Of a stretch of 12,187 nucleotides of DNA, positions 7,092-12,187 are shown one piece after another. How positions within the stretch are numbered: position 1 is the first letter of the stretch; each line of letters begins with the position of its first letter. A program made the translations under genes and the position numbers. The notes beneath the pieces were generated by a model that searched no databases, had not been told where the DNA came from, and saw nothing but the letters and a program-made list of their open reading frames with translations. This DNA is from Desulfobacterales bacterium. Its GTDB lineage: Bacteria > Desulfobacterota > Desulfobacteria > Desulfobacterales > Desulfobacteraceae. Where the stretch lies: assembly GCA_022361535.1 (NCBI GenBank), contig JAKSAU010000425.1, positions 1 through 12,187 on the forward strand. Direction: 5' to 3'.

Positions 7092-8594
7092 ATGAAACCC
7101 CTGTCGACAAACATACTAACCATTATCACCATTAGTATATTAAACCTATGCTGCCCTCTATCCTTATTGTCGGAAGGGGTTAAAACTCACTATAAACAAT
7201 ACACTATTTATACTTATGAAAACCAGGATTACTTATGTGAGCCTTATCAAGTAAAGAAAGATGACTGGCTATATAAAATATTTCGTCAAAAAGGCGAAAT
7301 ATCAGCATCTGACTTTCCTAAATTTTTAAAAATTTTCAAGGAGATTAATCCTCAGCTTAATAATATTGATGCCATTACACCAGGCAGTGAAATCGTTATC
7401 CCTCTCAAGATCGTAAATAAAGACGCCTACGAGCAAAAGGAAGATGGTGTTGTAGAGGTTCCCGTCCTTGAATTTTCCCTTGGGTTAGACGAAAAGGCTT
7501 TGGCAGAATTCATTCGAAAACATGAAGTCCAATCCGGAGACACGGTATCTCAACTGTTGCCAAAAGAATTTCTAAAAAAGAGCGGAGCAGTTTCCGAAGT
7601 CGGGGAAAAGACATTCACTCAACTCAATCCGGAAATAAAGGATATCAACCGGATCTATTCCGGTGCTCACGTATTGATCCCAGACCCGGAGATTCTAACT
7701 CAACCGTGGTTTGAGAATCTTTTGGTCCAGGGAATGCCGGAGGCCTCCAGCCAGTTAGAGGGCCAAGCTCAAAAAGCGTTAGACAAACAGAGTTCCAACA
7801 AACCACTGCCGGTTCTTTCACAAAGGGATATAAGCCGTCTAAAACGCTATGCCCAGCTTATCCAGGGCCGGCTTATGCACGAAGGAAAGATGTATTTTCC
7901 TGGTAAACAAGGAGGTGCCCCAAAAGCCCTGGATCTATCCAAAACTCCAGTTATAGATGAAGATACCGGTCAAAAAACTCTAATATTGCCGCCGGATACT
8001 TCAGCTGAGGCTTTGGACAAGGATTTAGTGGAAGCAATGAAGGCATATTGGCAAGAACTACGCCTTCAGGAACTTGACACGGCACTTTCCAGGACAGCCC
8101 TTTTTTTAAACAAGGAATCCATGGACGATGTACCCAAGTCCCAAAAAGAGCTAGTCAAACGCCTTTTGGAAATCACACCTTATTCGTACGAAACTGAGGC
8201 CAATTTTCCGGTTTCATTAAACAAAGTTGATATGACTGTATCTTTAGGGCGGATTACTCATGAAATGTCCCCTGATATCCTTGTCAATACCGGTAGTGTT
8301 TACGGGATAGCGTTAGAGGTTATCAAAGAACAGGGCTACAAAATCATTAATCTTTCCCCGGACATGACCTTTGAGGAAACTTGTCTATTGCTCTTTTCGG
8401 AATTAGGGTATGAGTGTTGGAAAAACCCATCATTTAACACAGAAGGTCGAGTTGAAACCATACCGGGTATATATACTTCAAAAGAAACAGACAGACACTT
8501 TATCACCCGCACACCTCTTTTAGAAAAGGCCAGGTCCTTTTTAGGCGATGAGGGAATAAGTTTATTGATATTGGATAAGGAACCTGCATTATGA
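7092..8594 (+). CDS. Exported protein with two LysM-like regions and an unassigned C-terminal domain
   Basis: 500 residues. The N-terminus has a hydrophobic segment (about 8-25, ITISILNLCCPLSLLS) that looks like a Sec signal; Cys20/Cys21 do not fit a lipobox well. Two LysM-like modules follow: residues 51-106, from YQVKKDDWLYKIF to INPQLNNIDAITPGSEIVIPL, and 144-197, from HEVQSGDTVSQLL to LNPEIKDINRIYSGAHVLIP. Both have the VxxGDxxxxI...NP...I.PG..I.IP pattern but with unusually long inserts. Residues about 245-345 look helical with a disordered-looking insert. Residues about 378-495 form a mixed alpha/beta domain I do not recognise. LysM modules bind glycan chains of peptidoglycan, so a periplasmic wall-associated role is inferred. 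It starts three bases after thrC without a clear Shine-Dalgarno sequence, probably read by coupling, and overlaps the next gene by ATGA. No catalytic motif is visible. Confidence 0.75.
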   Translation: MKPLSTNILTIITISILNLCCPLSLLSEGVKTHYKQYTIYTYENQDYLCEPYQVKKDDWLYKIFRQKGEISASDFPKFLKIFKEINPQLNNIDAITPGSEIVIPLKIVNKDAYEQKEDGVVEVPVLEFSLGLDEKALAEFIRKHEVQSGDTVSQLLPKEFLKKSGAVSEVGEKTFTQLNPEIKDINRIYSGAHVLIPDPEILTQPWFENLLVQGMPEASSQLEGQAQKALDKQSSNKPLPVLSQRDISRLKRYAQLIQGRLMHEGKMYFPGKQGGAPKALDLSKTPVIDEDTGQKTLILPPDTSAEALDKDLVEAMKAYWQELRLQELDTALSRTALFLNKESMDDVPKSQKELVKRLLEITPYSYETEANFPVSLNKVDMTVSLGRITHEMSPDILVNTGSVYGIALEVIKEQGYKIINLSPDMTFEETCLLLFSELGYECWKNPSFNTEGRVETIPGIYTSKETDRHFITRTPLLEKARSFLGDEGISLLILDKEPAL

Positions 8595-9346
8595 AAACCA
8601 AACTAATCCTGCTTATCTTTATCTTCTTTTTTGCTTCTTGTACGTCTAGTACGCAGGATCAACAGAAAAAGACTAAAATCGCCCAGGCCATTAAGAAGGA
8701 AGGGGATGCATTCCAATCACAAGGGGATTACACTGCGGCACTTACTAAGCTACTGGAAGCCGAAAAAATAGACCCTAAGAGTCCATATATTCAAAACAGC
8801 TTAGGCCTCGCCTATATGGGAAAAAAACGCTACGACATGGCAATTCCAGCCTTTGACAAAGCCCTATCTCTTAAACCGGACTATACTGATGCACTTAATA
8901 ATCTTGGGGCAGCCTATCTGCGACAAGAAGAGTGGGATACCGCAATTGCAAAATTCACTCTTGTATTAGATGATTTGATATATGCCACCCCGCATTTCCC
9001 TCTTGCCAATATCGGATGGGCTTATTTAGGCAAAAAAAACTATCCCAAAGCCCAATCTTTCTTTTTAAAAGCTATTGACGAAAAGCCTGGATTCACCACA
9101 GCAATACATGGGCTGACCCAAGTCTACATTCGTACAGGTCAAACAGATAGGGCAATTTCGTATCTCCATAAAAATCTTAGGCGAACCCCAAATGTTCCTA
9201 TTTTGCATGCAGACCTGGCCCAGTGCTATGAAACAAAAGGCCAACTCAGACAGGCAGTAAAAGCCTGGCAGTTGGTTTTACAGCTTTCTCCTGAAAACTC
9301 AAGTTTATACCGTAAAGCTGAAGAACGCTTATTCGAAATAAAATAA
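8591..9346 (+). CDS. TPR-repeat outer-membrane lipoprotein, PilF/PilW-like
   Basis: 251 residues. A lipoprotein signal (MKTKLILLIFIFFFASC) places the lipidated cysteine at residue 17, and Thr-Ser-Ser after it is compatible with outer-membrane sorting. The rest is about six tandem tetratricopeptide repeats (about 32-62, 66-99, 100-133, 136-169, 170-200, 205-238) with the classic spacing, for example IQNSLGLAYMGKKRYDMAIPAFDKALSLKP as one and a half units. Overall size and architecture match PilF/PilW, the pilotin that helps PilQ secretins multimerise, but TPR lipoproteins are diverse and this similarity is not decisive. AAGGA at 8577-8581 lies nine bases before the ATG, and the start overlaps the stop of the LysM gene (ATGA). 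That coupling suggests the two products work together. pilQ is convergent about 450 bases away. Confidence 0.8.
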   Translation: MKTKLILLIFIFFFASCTSSTQDQQKKTKIAQAIKKEGDAFQSQGDYTAALTKLLEAEKIDPKSPYIQNSLGLAYMGKKRYDMAIPAFDKALSLKPDYTDALNNLGAAYLRQEEWDTAIAKFTLVLDDLIYATPHFPLANIGWAYLGKKNYPKAQSFFLKAIDEKPGFTTAIHGLTQVYIRTGQTDRAISYLHKNLRRTPNVPILHADLAQCYETKGQLRQAVKAWQLVLQLSPENSSLYRKAEERLFEIK

Positions 9347-9722
9347 GAAGGATACTTTACATGTCATAATCTTACTGAAAGACTAATATGAATATGATGT
9401 GTGTATTGGATAAGTGCCAATACTTATAGTGACCGCTAAAAGGATTGCCTGATCGGATCTACTCAATGAATCGGTAGTTCGATGTTCAAAATGAAAAACA
9501 GTATTGCAACTGTTATAAATGAGCGTGATGCAATCGACAGGGTTTACATCACTTTTTTATTGGATTTGTATAGGGTTACCATTGCTTCCAATATTTCCCT
9601 CTGAAAAGTAAATATTTTAATATCAAGACAAGCGAAAGTAATAGACCCAACATTCCACAAGATCTTATAAGTAAGCATTTCTTTAAATGACAGGCTCATT
9701 ATGAAGTAGAAAGATACCTTAT
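9347..9722. other. Non-coding convergent gap with no convincing gene
   Basis: Between the TPR lipoprotein stop and the pilQ terminator there is no reading frame with a start, a Shine-Dalgarno sequence and a protein-like composition. Two small inverted repeats occur: GTATTGG/CCAATAC (9403-9409 and 9417-9423, no T-run) and GTGATG/CATCAC (9525-9530 and 9547-9552, followed by T6). The stretch is AT-rich and could hold a long 3' UTR, a small RNA or decayed sequence, but nothing in it proves any of these. Confidence 0.6.
9525..9558 (+). terminator. Possible terminator of the serS-thrC-LysM-TPR unit
   Basis: A 6-bp stem (GTGATG at 9525-9530, CATCAC at 9547-9552) with a 16-base loop is followed by six T residues on the plus strand. 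The stem is short and the loop long, and it lies about 180 bases beyond the TPR gene, so it is a weak candidate. It is nevertheless the best plus-strand terminator-like structure in the gap. Confidence 0.35.
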
Positions 9723-9760
9723 AAAAAACCCTGGATCTGTTCTTCCACAGATCCAGGGTT
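9723..9760 (-). terminator. Strong Rho-independent terminator of pilQ
   Basis: A perfect 14-bp stem (9727-9740 and 9747-9760, AACCCTGGATCTGT and its complement) closes a six-base loop. On the minus strand it runs into a T-tract (plus 9723-9728 is all A), about 37 bases after the pilQ stop. On the plus strand the stem is followed by CTATACTTTTAATTT, so it may also stop some plus-strand transcripts. Confidence 0.9.
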
Positions 9761-9797
9761 CTATACTTTTAATTTATTCTTTGTATTAAAGTGAATA

Positions 9798-12149
9798 CTA
9801 GTTCGAAATATGCCTTTTTTGTTCAAGCTGCACAATAGAAGGGGTTAAAAAAATCAGCAATTCGTTTCTATCATCTGATTCTGATTTAGTTGAAAAAAGA
9901 TAACCCAATCCAGGAATTCCGGTTAAGAATGGAATTCCGTCGTCATCCTTGCTCTGTGTTGTTTTAATAACACCACCGATTACAACAGTATCGTTATTAT
10001 TCACAAGCAACTCTGTCGTAGCTTCGTTAGTGGATAAATTCGGGGTTCCGTCAGAGCTGAAGCTGGCGATATCGTTTTTGGTTACATGCACCGTCATTGA
10101 GATCCTATTATCTGGGGTTACATGTGGTGTGACCTCAAGAAGTAAATCAATATCTTTAAATGCAACAGATGATCCACCAGAGTCGTCACGCTCTAAATAA
10201 GCGTATTCCTGCCCTTGTTTGATCATTGCCTCTTTATTATCCAAAGTCAATATTCTGGGCGAGGAAACAACCCGAACGTCGCCCTGCTCCTCTGATGCCT
10301 CAAGTTGCGCATTCAAAGCCGTCCTAGATGACCCTAACAGGCCAAAAAACGTAAAATCTCCAGCAATACCAATTTGCGTGGCACTATTAACAGCTACACT
10401 AAAATCATCTACAAATCCTGAGGTTATAGTGGAATCATTAGACAGATTCCAATTGATGCCAAAGCTTCTTGAGAATTCTTTTGTAACTTCTACAATCTTA
10501 GCTTCAATCATAATCTGAGGCGTCACCTTATCTAAGCGGTATATTAGATCATGGGCTTGATCAATGACCGCCTGGGTGTCGGTTAATATGACCATATTGG
10601 TTCTGGTATCAACTGATATTTTTCCCCGATCTGGAGTCAAAATTTTGGTGACATGAGGTTCAATATCCTTATTTGCATCTGAATAATTGATGGGAATATA
10701 CTCAGTAATCAAAGGCTCAAGAGCTTTTTTCTGCTCTTCGGATTTTTTCCGGGCTGCTATGGCATCCTGGACTTCCTGCTCTTCTTTTGCAATGGTCTCT
10801 ATTGTTGCGATACGTACAACATTACCTTCCATTTTTTTACCAAGACCATTCATTTTTAAAACAAGATCCATAACCTGATCCCAGGGAACTGGTTCCTCAA
10901 GACTCAGGGTTACTTTCCCAGTCACATTTTTATCAATAGCAAAGTTCAACCCACTTACACTTCTTAGGATCCTAAATACATTTTTGATATCTGTTTCGTA
11001 AAAATCCAGTTTGATTTTTTCACCGGTATATCGGACAGAAGAAGGGTTCAAGAGAGGGTCTGGTTGTGGATATGACATTTGAGGTTGTGTGCTCATAGCT
11101 CCAGCACCTTGCGCAGGAACTGCTGCCAGCCCACGGTTTGGTGATTGAGGACTCTCATCAAGACTTGCAACAAGTGTCTTTTGTCCAGATATCACACTCT
11201 TTTTTGCTTTTACAAACTCAGGCGGCTGAACAGATGAGGGTTCAAAACTCATGTGAATACCAGCTTTAGTCTGCACTACTCTGAAAGGCACCTGGTCTCT
11301 AATCTTTATCTTCACCCGTGTATCGTTTATATTTTCAGGGTTCGGCTCAGGATCCACACGCTCTACAGCAGAGTTAAAATACCGGGTAAGCAAAGGTCTT
11401 TGGTGGTGAACTGGAATTTTTGTATCATATAAAATCAAATGGAGTTCGTCTCCACCCCCTTGTAAGGTTTCGTAACGAACAGGATGATCTGTTTTAATTT
11501 TTATGTCTGAATGGCCGGTTTCTTTGGTTTCAAATTCTATATTTGTCAAATTTGCAGTTGTGGTTGGAATGACTATTTTTCCTTCTTCTACAGGAGCCCC
11601 TTCGACCGTATCGGAAGTTTCAATACCATATGCTACTGCAGATTCAGCGGCTTCACTTTTAACTGAGCCTTGAAGTATAATACCCAAACGGTTTCCATCT
11701 TCCTGTACGATATAAGGTAAATCCTGGTTTAATAGAATTTCAACCTTTACAGTAGTTTTATCTTTATCAGCATATCCGGCTTTTACACTGCTGATCCTGT
11801 TGTCAGTAACAGATTCAGGCTCGAAATTAGTTCCCAACTCTGCATCAGGCATGTATACGGAAACTCCAAAAGGAAAGGATTGCTTTATGGAAGTATACTC
11901 TAAAGCCTCAGATCCTTGGATCCAGACTTCTAATGCATCCTGCTCCGGTCTGACCGTTATTTTTTCAACAGATCTTGGGGAAGATGAAACTAACTCCTGA
12001 TCAGGTTTCGATTCAGGAGCCTTGACAGCACTTTCGGGCGTCACATTTTCGGCTTTATGAGTTGCACACCCTGCCAAAAGGGAAAGCGCCACAAAAACTC
12101 CGATTATACTCATCCCGCATTTTTTTAGAGCAGACTGATAATACTCCAT
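9798..12149 (-). CDS. pilQ: Type IV pilus secretin PilQ, predicted lipoprotein
   Basis: Forms the outer-membrane ring through which the type IV pilus passes. 783 residues from ATG 12149. Order: a lipoprotein-like signal ending LSLLAGC with Cys28; AMIN domain at about 60-160, a second AMIN-like domain at about 200-303, which in PilQ bind peptidoglycan; a Pro/Gln/Ser-rich linker (about 305-372); an STN domain (about 379-449, IKLDFYETDIKNVFRILRSV); a charged helix (about 452-478); an N1/secretin_N domain (about 482-542); and the secretin core (about 549-772) with VRVVSSPRILTLDN, TVVIGGVIKT, GIPFLTGIPGLGYLF and LLIFLTPSIV. All expected parts are present. A GTG at 12167 would add six residues, but AGGAAGAGGAA just upstream of 12149 fits the ATG better. 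One base separates it from the upstream stop, so it is the last gene of its operon, before a strong terminator. The lipobox is atypical of well-studied PilQ proteins. Confidence 0.93.
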   Translation of the reverse strand: MEYYQSALKKCGMSIIGVFVALSLLAGCATHKAENVTPESAVKAPESKPDQELVSSSPRSVEKITVRPEQDALEVWIQGSEALEYTSIKQSFPFGVSVYMPDAELGTNFEPESVTDNRISSVKAGYADKDKTTVKVEILLNQDLPYIVQEDGNRLGIILQGSVKSEAAESAVAYGIETSDTVEGAPVEEGKIVIPTTTANLTNIEFETKETGHSDIKIKTDHPVRYETLQGGGDELHLILYDTKIPVHHQRPLLTRYFNSAVERVDPEPNPENINDTRVKIKIRDQVPFRVVQTKAGIHMSFEPSSVQPPEFVKAKKSVISGQKTLVASLDESPQSPNRGLAAVPAQGAGAMSTQPQMSYPQPDPLLNPSSVRYTGEKIKLDFYETDIKNVFRILRSVSGLNFAIDKNVTGKVTLSLEEPVPWDQVMDLVLKMNGLGKKMEGNVVRIATIETIAKEEQEVQDAIAARKKSEEQKKALEPLITEYIPINYSDANKDIEPHVTKILTPDRGKISVDTRTNMVILTDTQAVIDQAHDLIYRLDKVTPQIMIEAKIVEVTKEFSRSFGINWNLSNDSTITSGFVDDFSVAVNSATQIGIAGDFTFFGLLGSSRTALNAQLEASEEQGDVRVVSSPRILTLDNKEAMIKQGQEYAYLERDDSGGSSVAFKDIDLLLEVTPHVTPDNRISMTVHVTKNDIASFSSDGTPNLSTNEATTELLVNNNDTVVIGGVIKTTQSKDDDGIPFLTGIPGLGYLFSTKSESDDRNELLIFLTPSIVQLEQKRHISN

Positions 12150-12150
12150 C

Positions 12151-12187
12151 TTATTCCTCTTCCTCACTTTTCTGAAATTTAATCTCC
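12151..12187 (-). CDS. Last codons of the gene upstream of pilQ, possibly pilP
   Basis: On the minus strand a frame open from the window edge ends in TAA at 12151-12153, one base before the pilQ ATG. The visible residues are EIKFQKSEEEE. In most type IV pilus operons (pilMNOPQ) the gene before pilQ is pilP, and a short acidic tail after a beta strand would suit PilP. Eleven residues cannot prove identity, so the assignment rests on gene order. A second frame with GGAGATTAA also ends here, so even the reading frame is not certain. Confidence 0.4.
   Translation of the reverse strand, partial: EIKFQKSEEEE
12154..12164 (-). promoter_or_regulatory. Ribosome binding site that sets the pilQ start
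   Basis: On the minus strand AGGAAGAGGAA ends a few bases before ATG 12149 and overlaps the tail of the upstream gene. It lies downstream of the alternative GTG at 12167, which has only a distant GGAG, so ATG 12149 is favoured. Confidence 0.7.

Noticed and set aside
9388..9429. A 13-codon frame with three Met codons after the TPR gene.
   Set aside because: No convincing Shine-Dalgarno sequence and too short; it overlaps a small hairpin.
9949..10878. Plus-strand frames antisense to pilQ.
   Set aside because: pilQ domain content is continuous across this interval; these frames are low-complexity shadows.

Overview
The window reads as ordinary chromosomal housekeeping DNA of a Gram-negative bacterium. 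The gene set and protein flavour point to a moderately AT-rich member of the Desulfobacterota (former Deltaproteobacteria): a PilQ secretin with its operon neighbour upstream, a lipoprotein with TPRs, a LysM envelope protein, a long zinc-ribbon threonine synthase, and a pcm/DUF368 pair. This placement is an inference from overall resemblance, since no 16S or other marker gene is present.

Layout. (1) 1-354, plus strand: the 3' end of a gene that looks like the ligand-binding half of a TetR-type regulator. (2) 424-2247, minus strand: a two-gene unit, pcm (protein-L-isoaspartate methyltransferase) followed by a DUF368/PopT-type membrane protein, a family linked to undecaprenyl-phosphate recycling. 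(3) 2387-3388, plus strand, divergent from pcm: a two-helix potassium channel subunit with an RCK (TrkA-N/TrkA-C) gating module and a non-canonical pore signature. (4) 3557-4144, minus strand: a divergent 5-formyltetrahydrofolate cyclo-ligase with its own promoter, Shine-Dalgarno sequence and terminator. (5) 4325-9346, plus strand: serS, thrC, a LysM-like exported protein and a TPR lipoprotein. They are packed with overlaps or gaps of a few bases and are probably one transcription unit. (6) 9347-9797: a gap of about 450 bp without a convincing gene, ending in a strong terminator for the minus strand. (7) 9792-12149, minus strand: a lipidated PilQ-type secretin, with the last codons of its upstream neighbour (probably pilP) at the window edge.

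How the genes relate. The serS-thrC pair is translation and amino-acid metabolism. The two genes after it are envelope proteins translationally coupled to each other by an ATGA overlap. The TPR lipoprotein resembles PilF/PilW pilotins and converges on pilQ across the gap, so a shared type IV pilus role is possible but unproven. The PopT-like protein, the LysM protein and the secretin all concern the cell envelope.

I see no mobile element, CRISPR array, tRNA, rRNA or phage gene, and no clear defence or otherwise new multigene system. The best leads are the LysM/TPR pair with its unassigned C-terminal domain, the altered potassium-channel filter, the lipobox on the secretin, and the degenerate folate cyclo-ligase active-site loop.
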